From Flavobacteriaceae bacterium (GTDB taxonomy: Bacteria; Bacteroidota; Bacteroidia; Flavobacteriales; Flavobacteriaceae): a stretch of DNA of 64,000 bases. The notes beneath the pieces are model-generated. The model saw nothing but the letters and a program-made list of their open reading frames with translations, had not been told where the DNA came from and did not search any database. The stretch covers positions 1 through 64,000 of the forward strand of contig CANGIF010000009.1 in the NCBI GenBank assembly GCA_947453885.1, in the 5' to 3' direction. Of this stretch, positions 1 through 8,145 are shown piece after piece. The number at the start of each line of letters is the position of its first letter. The first letter of the stretch is position 1. A program made the translations under genes and the position numbers.

Positions 1-1822
1 CAACCAATCGTATTTTTCCATCTTTGTAAATATTCAATCCTTTTTCAGTTCCAATAAGTAAGTAGTCTTTATAGCATTCTAAAAACGAAATTGAATTACC
101 AATTAATTGATTGCGGTCAATTTTCTTAATGATTTTAAATTTTTGAGCATCTTCAATAAGAAATACATCACCAAAAGAATTTGCGATTACCAATTGATTT
201 TTATTGTTTACTGTAGCTTTAATAAGTTCCTTTTCATCCCAAATACCATTGGAATGATAGGAAGTAAAAGTATTATTTTGATAGGAAAATAGTCCCGAAG
301 ACCTTGATACTAAATATTTTTTATTATTTAATGACACTATAGCCATTACATCTCTAGGATTATTTTTGTTTGCTAAATAAAAACGATTGATTTTCAGCTC
401 TTTCTTTAACTTTTCTACAATTATAACATAGTAATAAGACTGTTGAAAAATTAATTTATTCGGATTTACAATACTAAATGAGCTAATATCAAATGGATAA
501 TACTCAGTTATATTACCATTTTCAGAAACTTTAAATAAACCAATATTTGTATTAACCCATATTTTGTTATCAATTATTTTTAACTCTCTAAATTCAAAAC
601 CGTCTATTTTTGCTTGACTAAAAATAGTATAATATTCATATTTTGAAATGTTTCTAAATTTATTAAGTTGGCTATGAGCAAAATCAAAAAAATCTTTTTG
701 AGTAATTTCGGTGTCTATTTTCAATTGATTTAGAAGAAGCAATCCATCTTTGTGTAAAATAATTCTTTTGTCATTTCTATTAGCAATTGAAACAACTTCT
801 AATTTATCCTTCTTGAAAAAAGAAGAATTATAATAATCTAATTGCTTTTTTAAATCAATTTCATAAAATCCTTTATCGGTAGTTCCAACATATAAAACAT
901 CGTTTTGTTTATCATAATTCAAGCACCAAACTTCATGGCTATCCACTCCAAATTGAGCACTTACATTTATTATCTTATCATTTTCTATCTTAAAAATGCC
1001 CCCTGTTGAAAAACTAATGCCATTTCCAGCAACATAAGTTGCAAACCTTTTGTCTGTAGCAAAATCCCAATAAATAGTATTTCCAAAATAGGTATTAGAA
1101 ATGTTGTTTTTGAAATAATCTTTAATATTGGTTTTGTTAATGGATTTGTTGTTTATATCTCCGTAGCAGAAAAACAGGCTATCCTTAGATTTGTGTAGCG
1201 AAAAAATATCGGGTTTGTTATGGTTTACAAGAATTATCTTCCTTGAATTTAAGTTCACTTCCCAAAAACCATCGTTAAAAGTTCCAAAATATACATTTGA
1301 ATTATCTTCAAAAAAGCCCATAACTTGAAATAAACCTCGACTGCCTTTATTCTTTATGTTTAAAACAATTTTTTTTGTATTTATGTCAATAACCGATATT
1401 CCAAACTCAGTTCCAACATAAATATAATTACCATAAAGGAATAATTTTCTGATTTTATTATTAATCAATCCATTTTGGTCATTAATAACACTAAACTTTT
1501 TGCCATTGTAAAAAGTTAAACCACCACCATAACTCCCAAACCATAAATTATTGTTTTTATCTTCAACTATTGCCCAACAGCTGTTATGGGCTAAGCCATC
1601 TGTTGTATATAAATTATGAATTTGATTGTTTTGTATCGTTGCAACACCGTTGGCAGTTCCCACCCATAAAATACCTCGACTGTCTTTTAAAATTGAGCAA
1701 ACACTATTGTTAGGAAGTCCGTCTAAAGTAGAATAATTTCTTGAAGGATATTGTTGTGCAATTGCTAACTCAACAAAAAGAAGAAATAGGAATAATAGCT
1801 TACTTTTTTTGAATGATAGCAT
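1..1822 (-). CDS. Two-component regulator propeller sensor protein, likely LytS-type histidine kinase (partial, runs off left edge)
   Basis: Not in the ORF track because it is open to the edge. Minus-strand reading from ATG at 1822: MLSFKKSKLLFLFLLFVELAIAQQYPSRNYSTLDGLPNNSVCSILKDSRGILWVGTANGVATIQNN...; frame remains consistent to position 1 (..LLIGTEKGLNIYKDGKIRLV). Reg_prop-like repeats; start overlaps the end of the LytTR regulator gene. Kinase domain itself is outside the window. Confidence 0.8.
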   Translation of the reverse strand, partial: MLSFKKSKLLFLFLLFVELAIAQQYPSRNYSTLDGLPNNSVCSILKDSRGILWVGTANGVATIQNNQIHNLYTTDGLAHNSCWAIVEDKNNNLWFGSYGGGLTFYNGKKFSVINDQNGLINNKIRKLFLYGNYIYVGTEFGISVIDINTKKIVLNIKNKGSRGLFQVMGFFEDNSNVYFGTFNDGFWEVNLNSRKIILVNHNKPDIFSLHKSKDSLFFCYGDINNKSINKTNIKDYFKNNISNTYFGNTIYWDFATDKRFATYVAGNGISFSTGGIFKIENDKIINVSAQFGVDSHEVWCLNYDKQNDVLYVGTTDKGFYEIDLKKQLDYYNSSFFKKDKLEVVSIANRNDKRIILHKDGLLLLNQLKIDTEITQKDFFDFAHSQLNKFRNISKYEYYTIFSQAKIDGFEFRELKIIDNKIWVNTNIGLFKVSENGNITEYYPFDISSFSIVNPNKLIFQQSYYYVIIVEKLKKELKINRFYLANKNNPRDVMAIVSLNNKKYLVSRSSGLFSYQNNTFTSYHSNGIWDEKELIKATVNNKNQLVIANSFGDVFLIEDAQKFKIIKKIDRNQLIGNSISFLECYKDYLLIGTEKGLNIYKDGKIRLV

Positions 1823-2555
1823 TGATAAAGATTTCTTTTTTACGGGTTGATACAGGAAGAATCTCACCATTTGTTAGTTCTACAAGAAGTCCATTAGATT
1901 TATTAAAACGATTTACATAATTCAAATTAACTAAATAAGACTTATGAATACGTTGAAAAATTGTGTTCGGTAAAAGTTCTTCAACATATTTTAAAGCTTT
2001 TGAAAGTATAATCTTTTTTCCATCAAGACATTTTAGGTAACAGTAACACCCATCGGCTTCACAATAAAGAATAGAATTGGTTTTAATTAATTCAAAACCT
2101 GTTTCAGTTGGAAAAGCAATTTTTTTAAATTCGGAACTTCCAGTATCAATATTTTCAATTAGGAGCATCAACTTGTCTTGCTGTGATGCTTTATGCAATT
2201 TGGAATCATACTTTTTTACCGTTTCCAATAAATCAATATAATTGATAGGTTTCAACAAATAATCTAAAGCACTACATTTTATTGCGTCAATTGCAAATTC
2301 AGAATGAGCAGTTGTGAAAATCACTTCAAAATTGATAGTTTTCAATGATTTTATTAACTCAAAACCGTTCTTATTGGGCATTTGAATATCTAAGAAAACC
2401 AACTCAGGATTGAAATTTTCTATTGCTATTAAGGCTTCATCAGTACTTTCACATTTTGCAAGTACCAAAAACTTATCTGGAAAATAATGATGTAACAGTT
2501 TCTCTAAAAACTCACTAGCATTATATTCGTCATCAACTATTATCGTCTTTATCAT
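1800..2555 (-). CDS. LytTR-family response regulator (REC + LytTR DNA-binding)
   Basis: MIKTIIVDDEYNASEFLEKLL...LVFLDIQMPNKNGFELI... and C-terminal FQRIHKSYLVNLNYVNRFNKSNGLLVELTNGEILPVSTRKKE. Confidence 0.93.
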   Translation of the reverse strand: MIKTIIVDDEYNASEFLEKLLHHYFPDKFLVLAKCESTDEALIAIENFNPELVFLDIQMPNKNGFELIKSLKTINFEVIFTTAHSEFAIDAIKCSALDYLLKPINYIDLLETVKKYDSKLHKASQQDKLMLLIENIDTGSSEFKKIAFPTETGFELIKTNSILYCEADGCYCYLKCLDGKKIILSKALKYVEELLPNTIFQRIHKSYLVNLNYVNRFNKSNGLLVELTNGEILPVSTRKKEIFINAIIQKK

Positions 2556-2691
2556 TCGATAAAAATAGTAAATTTTAAGCTTATATAATTCAATGAATAA
2601 TTTAACGTAGCAAAAATTTAAGTTAACGTCTAATTTTATCTACTGCTTTGGGAACTTTATATACTAATGCAAAGATTTGATTTATTTTAGC

Positions 2692-3005
2692 GCAACTATA
2701 ACTACTTTTCGTTCGACTATATTTCATTTTCAGTCCACTATATATACTTTTTAGTGGACTATATATACTAGCGTTAAAAAGTGCTACATTTTGGGGTCAA
2801 CCATATATACTTTTCAGTCAACTATATTTACAAGCGTAAAAAAATGATACATTTTGGGGTCAACCATATATACTTTTCAGCGGACTATATATACTAGCCT
2901 AAAAAAGTGCTGCATTTTGGGGTCCACTATATATACTTTTCAGCGGACTATATATAGTAGCCTCAAAAGAAGCAACATTTTGGGGTTGACTGTATAGTAT
3001 TGGGG
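2692..3005. repeat. Nested tandem repeat: four 63-bp units (2734-2796, 2797-2859, 2860-2922, 2923-2985) with partial units at both ends and 21-bp ACTATATATACT modules
   Basis: Unit consensus TCMACYATATATACTTTTCAGYGGACTATATATACTAGCSTAAAAAAGTGCTRCATTTTGGGG, counted as exactly 63 nt in each of four copies; 21-nt modules also at 2692 and 2713. Confidence 0.92.
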
Positions 3006-3198
3006 CAAAAAACGGAATTGTAAGCAGTTTAGAAATAGTTTTTAGTAGTCGGTTTTAGTATTGTAGTTTATTTAACATAATTTTTAATATAATTTAACGT
3101 AATGCCTTATACTATTGCTAGTATTGTTGTCGTTATTAGAAATATACTAGTATAATGAATTTTTATTTTTTTTTATTAATTATTAAACAACAAAAAGT

Positions 3199-3873
3199 AT
3201 GTTAACACAACATTGCACTTTAGGGTACCACCAATCTGGGACCTTAACATTAGAAACGTTTGCTATTCAAGTGGCTAACGGGATTTATACCAACCCTGCC
3301 ATTTTTACAGATCCAGTTATCAAACAAATTGAATTTGAAGCATTACAGCAAAAATTCAATGCCGCTGCATCGGATTATGCTACTTTTGGGAGTACCAAAA
3401 AAACAATTTTTAGTAACGCTAGAAAAGCATTAATAGATGCTTTGGATCTAATAGCAGATTATGTAGATGCTGTCGCTCTTGGTGATGAGTCAGTCATTGT
3501 ATTGAGTGGTTTTGTGCCTAGTTCGGCAGTGGCGCAAAGCAATATTCCAATTCAACAAATCAGTACGTTCTTTGTAAAACGAACAGCAGTTATGGGCGAA
3601 ATTGCAGTTGAAATTCCTGCAATAACGGGTCATGGTACGGTTAATTATTTTTGTATTTGTAGCGAAGGCTCTCCTTTAACGAGTCCTGTTATAGCAGACG
3701 GACAATTGTTACTTGACGCCACTTCCAACAAAGTGCGCTACGATTTTGCAAAATCGCGTAAAAAAGTATTTAGAGGGCTAACACCGGGTGTGTACTATTA
3801 TTTTTATGTTTTTGCTTGTAACACCGTTAGTGTTTCGCCACTTAGCGATGTTAAAAATTGTATGGCCGCTTAG
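3199..3873 (+). CDS. Hypothetical protein, fibronectin type III-like C-terminal region
   Basis: MLTQHCTLGYHQSGTLTLETFAIQVANGIYTNP...; C-terminus KSRKKVFRGLTPGVYYYFYVFACNTVSVSPLSDVKNCMAA resembles an FnIII strand pattern. Confidence 0.7.
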   Translation: MLTQHCTLGYHQSGTLTLETFAIQVANGIYTNPAIFTDPVIKQIEFEALQQKFNAAASDYATFGSTKKTIFSNARKALIDALDLIADYVDAVALGDESVIVLSGFVPSSAVAQSNIPIQQISTFFVKRTAVMGEIAVEIPAITGHGTVNYFCICSEGSPLTSPVIADGQLLLDATSNKVRYDFAKSRKKVFRGLTPGVYYYFYVFACNTVSVSPLSDVKNCMAA

Positions 3874-3905
3874 CCGCTTTTGATTATCAAAAGTAATGTA
3901 TTTAG

Positions 3906-3946
3906 AGCTGCTGGAACCAATAAATTCTGGCAGTTTTTGTTTTTTT
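3906..3946 (+). terminator. Rho-independent-like terminator
   Basis: AGCTGCTGGAA-ccaataaa-TTCTGGCAGTT stem (with G-U pairs) followed by a T-rich run. Confidence 0.6.
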
Positions 3947-4159
3947 AAACAGCAGTTGAATAGAATGTAGCACTACATTTGTAAAATAGAGAAGTAATTT
4001 ACTTTTTTGTAACAATTTATGTTATTTTTGGAACTACTTCCTTGAATTTAGGAAACTATGAAATAGTACTAAAATAATTGATAGCTAAAAGTGTACTCTT
4101 ACATAAGCTAATTTGTAGTATATTTATAGCCTAATTACTTCAATTTTAAATTGTTTATC

Positions 4160-5761
4160 ATGCGGAAATATATACTTCTAGCTTTCTTATTTTCAACAAC
4201 ATTATTTTATGCGCAACTTCAAACTATAAGTGACAATTTTGAAGGAAATGGCACTATTTTAAGTTGGTACGGAAGTGATTGCGGCATGGACAATCATTTT
4301 GTAAATCCATATCCATCAGGTAGTAATACTTCGGCTACAGTTTTAAAATATTCCGATACAGGGGGACTTTATGCAAATATTGGTTTTGACGGAGTGGGTA
4401 CTTTTAATTTAAATAACAATAGTACTTTTTCTTTAAAAATATACGTTCCTTCCAACGGACTTGTTGGCAATCAAACCAATCAAATTTCGTTGAAACTTCA
4501 AAATAGTTTGCTGACCGATCCTTGGACCACACAATGCGAAATCATTAAACCCATTGTATTGAACCAATGGCAAACGGTTACTTTTAATTTTGCTACTGAT
4601 ACTTTTGTCAATTTCAGTGCTGCCTCTCCCAATCCTCTAGTTAGATCTGATTTCAATAGAGTGCTCCTTCAAATAAATGGAGAAAACAATACGAGTCAAG
4701 TGGTTTCCTATATTGATGATTTTCAATATACAGTTACAAATACGGTTGTTTATGATCATTTGGTTTGGTCGGATGAATTTGATGGCAATGGGGCAGTAAA
4801 TTATTTAAAATGGTACCCTCAAACCCAATTCCCAGTAGGTTCTAGTTGGTTTGGCAATGAGCAGCAGCATTATACAAGCCGTGTGGATAATGCGTCTGTG
4901 AGTAATGGCACTTTAAAGATTGTTGCCAAACAGGAAGCCTATTTTAATCAAGGAGTTACCAAACAATATACTTCTGCACGGTTGAATTCCAAATTTTCTT
5001 TCAAATACGGTCGTGTTGAGGTACGCGCCAAATTACCTGACGGAAACGGAATTTTGCCTGCCATTTGGATGTTAGGAAAAAACATCAATGAGTTGGGTGC
5101 GTATTGGCAATTAAATGGGTACGGCACTGTTACTTGGCCTGCCTGTGGCGAAATGGACATTATGGAATTTTGGGGAGCCAATACCATATCAAGCGCCGTT
5201 CACCATCCAATTAATGGCGATTTAGGAACTGATGAATACACAGCAAATTCACAATATAAAAATGGGGTAACAAGTGATTTTCATGTTTATGCGGTGGAAT
5301 GGAATAATGAAAGAATAACCTTTAGTGTTGATGGAATAAATCATCTAAATTATGAACCATTACTTAAAAACCAATACACTTGGCCATTTGACGCCGAACA
5401 ATACATTTTATTAAACATTGCAGTTTTGTCAAATGTCACAACAAATTTTGTGCAAGCTACAATGGAAATTGATTATGTTAGGGTGTACCAACAAAGCAGT
5501 TTAGGAACTAGCAATGCAAGTAATGCAACTAATTTGGTGGTATTTCCAAATCCAGTTACTGACCAGCTACACCTCATAATTCCAGAAAATCAAATCGGAA
5601 ATAGCGCAACCATTTATTCTATTTTGGGACAAGAAATTAATTCGTATATTTTAAATACTAAACAAACCGTTATAGATGTTTCTACCTTTCAAAAAGGAAT
5701 TTATCTTGTAAAAATAGCGACCAGTTCGGGAATCAAAACGTATAAAATTAGTAAGGAATAG
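4160..5761 (+). CDS. Secreted glycoside hydrolase family 16 (laminarinase/beta-glucanase-like) with C-terminal T9SS type A sorting domain
   Basis: Signal peptide MRKYILLAFLFSTTLFYAQ; GH16 catalytic motif GEMDIMEFWG; C-term VVFPNPVTDQLHLIIPE...KGIYLVKIATSSGIKTYKISKE. ATG at 4160 preferred over the TTG at 4151. Confidence 0.92.
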   Translation: MRKYILLAFLFSTTLFYAQLQTISDNFEGNGTILSWYGSDCGMDNHFVNPYPSGSNTSATVLKYSDTGGLYANIGFDGVGTFNLNNNSTFSLKIYVPSNGLVGNQTNQISLKLQNSLLTDPWTTQCEIIKPIVLNQWQTVTFNFATDTFVNFSAASPNPLVRSDFNRVLLQINGENNTSQVVSYIDDFQYTVTNTVVYDHLVWSDEFDGNGAVNYLKWYPQTQFPVGSSWFGNEQQHYTSRVDNASVSNGTLKIVAKQEAYFNQGVTKQYTSARLNSKFSFKYGRVEVRAKLPDGNGILPAIWMLGKNINELGAYWQLNGYGTVTWPACGEMDIMEFWGANTISSAVHHPINGDLGTDEYTANSQYKNGVTSDFHVYAVEWNNERITFSVDGINHLNYEPLLKNQYTWPFDAEQYILLNIAVLSNVTTNFVQATMEIDYVRVYQQSSLGTSNASNATNLVVFPNPVTDQLHLIIPENQIGNSATIYSILGQEINSYILNTKQTVIDVSTFQKGIYLVKIATSSGIKTYKISKE

Positions 5762-5974
5762 CCATTGAAAAGTAAATAAATTGCTGTCAAAAAAGGGATG
5801 GTAATGGTGTTTATCGTTTGTTTTGCAACTTAAAAAGCAGTAAACTATTTTGAATTTTTTTTGTAAATCGAAAGCCAACTAAATTGAAAAAAGCAATAAC
5901 TTTTTTTCTTTTATTCTTATAGCGACATAGCTTGTCGTTGCTATGGTTTACTTTTGTTTCAAACATTTGGAATC

Positions 5975-6865
5975 ATGGCGAAGAAACAATACATACATCG
6001 ACATCTTTTAATTATCAATAAATTAAAAGCAAAACCTGCTACTTTTCAGGAAATACAAGATTTTCTGTTGAAACAACAAGAGATTTTAGACGACTATTTT
6101 GAGATTTCAAAGCGTACTTTTCAGCGGGATTTGAAAGAAATACTATCTATTTACGAAATTGAAATACAGTACAACAAAAAAGAAGGTTGGTATGAAATTT
6201 TGGATGACGACTTGGAAAAACCATTTGAACGCATCATTGAAGCTGTAGAAACTATCAATGCCATCAGCCTTTCTAATGCCGTTTCAAATAAATTGTTGCT
6301 AGAAAAAAAACGAGCCAGTGGTTCCGAACATTTACATGGATTGTTACATGCCATTGAAAACAAACTTGTCATACAATTTGAACATCAAAGTTATTGGAAA
6401 GAAGGCGTCACAAAGAGAATTGTTGAACCTATTGCTATCAAAGAAGCGCAACACCGATGGTATTTAATTTGTTTTGATGTTGCTAAAAATGAGATTCGAA
6501 ATTTCGGATTGGATCGTATTTTTAATTTAGAAATTACACTCACTACGTTTTTGCCAAAAATGATTAATGTAAACCAACTTTATGAAAATGCTTTTGGTAT
6601 AGAAACCTACGAACCTGCTGAGAAAGTCATTTTAAAATTTGACGAAAGCCAAGCGGTTTACCTGAAATCATTGCCCATACATCATTCACAAAAGATTTTA
6701 GAAGAAACTCCAAATGCCTTTAAAATTGAACTGTTTGTCCATCCCACCTTTGATTTTGTAATAGAAATTTTGAAATATGGTGAGTTGGTGGAAGTGCTAG
6801 CACCTTTAAAATTGAGGGAAACAATCAAATGGCGAATCGAAAGAGCGAATCAAATGTATCAGTGA
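5975..6865 (+). CDS. HTH/WYL-domain transcriptional regulator
   Basis: MAKKQYIHRHLLIINKLKAKPATFQEIQDFL...SKRTFQRDLKEI...; WYL-like segment RWYLICFDVAKNEIRNFGLDRI. Confidence 0.85.
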   Translation: MAKKQYIHRHLLIINKLKAKPATFQEIQDFLLKQQEILDDYFEISKRTFQRDLKEILSIYEIEIQYNKKEGWYEILDDDLEKPFERIIEAVETINAISLSNAVSNKLLLEKKRASGSEHLHGLLHAIENKLVIQFEHQSYWKEGVTKRIVEPIAIKEAQHRWYLICFDVAKNEIRNFGLDRIFNLEITLTTFLPKMINVNQLYENAFGIETYEPAEKVILKFDESQAVYLKSLPIHHSQKILEETPNAFKIELFVHPTFDFVIEILKYGELVEVLAPLKLRETIKWRIERANQMYQ

Positions 6866-7060
6866 TTATCGGTTAGGTTTTTAGAATGATGCATTTATTA
6901 AATTTACATATTCTAAAACTGCTAAAATGGCTCGATAAGATTAATTTTTAAGAAAATGAACACCATTATTGTTATAAATTTAGACATACTCTGTGGTAAA
7001 ACTAGTAGCTTATTTATCTAATAGTATGGCTTCGAGAGAAACTGCACTAATTTTGAATAT

Positions 7061-7110
7061 TTTTTCACTACGTCATACTTTGGCACTCACAACTTTTAGA
7101 TTTGCATTGT
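7061..7110 (+). promoter_or_regulatory. Conserved 5' element E1 (copy 1 of 4)
   Basis: TTTTTCACTACGTCATACTTTGGCACTCACAACTTTTAGATTTG; shares ACGTCATACTTTGGCACTC with copies at 11059 and 12118. Confidence 0.65.
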
Positions 7111-7179
7111 AAACCTTACTGCTGGAGATTTAAATAAACTCCAAAAGGCAATTAGAAATAGTGAATTACACAAAGTATT

Positions 7180-7629
7180 ATGAAGAAAAAGGGATATTAT
7201 AGCATTGGGGTTTTAAATCCAAAATCATCAGAAAATTGGGGAACGCTTTATAGAACAGCTCAAATATTAGATGCTGATTTTATTTTTATTATTGGTGCAA
7301 GATTTAAAATACAAGCATCCAACACAATGAATAGTAGCAAACACATTCCGCTATTTGAATATAAAGACTTTACAGATTTTAATGACCACAGACCTTTCGG
7401 ATGTAAATTAATTGGAATTGAAATAACGGACAAAGCCATTCCGATTCACAAATTTAAACACCCAAAACAAGGCTGTTACTTACTTGGTGCAGAAGATTAC
7501 GGATTGACAGAACAAGCCATTGAACAATGTCAAGAAATCGTTTTTTTAGAAGGAGAAAGAAGTATGAATGTTTCCGTAGCAGGAAGTATTGTTTTGTATG
7601 ACCGACACGTTAAGTTAAATTGTCGCTAG
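7180..7629 (+). CDS. SpoU/TrmH-family RNA 2'-O-methyltransferase (SPOUT), TrmL-sized
   Basis: SSENWGTLYRTAQILDADFIFIIGARFK; LLGAEDYGLTEQAI; ERSMNVSVAGSIVLYDR (SpoU motifs). Confidence 0.88.
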   Translation: MKKKGYYSIGVLNPKSSENWGTLYRTAQILDADFIFIIGARFKIQASNTMNSSKHIPLFEYKDFTDFNDHRPFGCKLIGIEITDKAIPIHKFKHPKQGCYLLGAEDYGLTEQAIEQCQEIVFLEGERSMNVSVAGSIVLYDRHVKLNCR

Positions 7630-7703
7630 TATTAGCATTGGCAAATGATTAAAATTCATACAAAAAACAACAAATTGTCTAATAAATTTTTATTAAAAAA
7701 AAG

Positions 7704-8093
7704 ATGGAAGCACTCTATACTAAATTCACACCCAATTATACCAATTTATACAACTTACTGAAAATTGAAGAATTCAATTGTGATTTAGCCTATATGGTTG
7801 ATAAAAAAAAGCATTCAGATCTCAAAGTCAGCTATAAAGAACATTATATTGAGGTTTCAAATGAAGCTATTACAATTGTCATATTGCTTTATATTGGATT
7901 TACAAATCAAGAATATAAAGAATTTGAAAGTAGAAATAATTTACACCTAATTACATTTGATAAAAACTTAGCAACCTATTGTACAGACGCAATAAATGTA
8001 ACCTATTACAATCAATTGTTATTGTTGTTTTTACCCGCAAAACTACCTGAAAATGAACAAACAAGACGACTCCGTATTTTAAATAATTTGTAA
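7704..8093 (+). CDS. Hypothetical protein, paralogue of the 11376-11798 product
   Basis: LAYMVDKKKHSDLKVSYKEHYIEVSNEAITIVILLYIGFTNQEYKEFESRNNLHLITFD aligns with LAYMVDFKEHKKLTVIPRNYSIEVSNDKITMIIILLIGFEIEEYDEIKSRPNLHIIAFD. Confidence 0.75.
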   Translation: MEALYTKFTPNYTNLYNLLKIEEFNCDLAYMVDKKKHSDLKVSYKEHYIEVSNEAITIVILLYIGFTNQEYKEFESRNNLHLITFDKNLATYCTDAINVTYYNQLLLLFLPAKLPENEQTRRLRILNNL

Positions 8094-8145
8094 TTTAAAA
8101 TGTTATATTTACAAAAAATAAAAACAAATACTAATAAATAATATT

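Noticed and set aside
2734-2985. 63-bp array as a CRISPR array
   Set aside because: Units are contiguous and similar along their full length; there are no unique spacers and no cas genes.
2734-3005. 63-bp array as coding repeats (21 codons, reads STIYTFQRTIYTSLKKCCILG in units 3-4)
   Set aside because: In-frame stops in units 1 and 2 and shortly after unit 4, and no start codon; more likely non-coding DNA.
5924-5946. ATAGCGACA...TGTCGTTGCTAT imperfect hairpin upstream of the WYL gene
   Set aside because: Needs a 3-nt bulge and has no supporting context; too weak to call an operator.
7081-7106. Sigma-54 promoter (TGGCAC...TTGCA) in element E1
   Set aside because: The gap is 15 nt instead of the required 5 nt, and the TTGC part is not kept in E3/E4.
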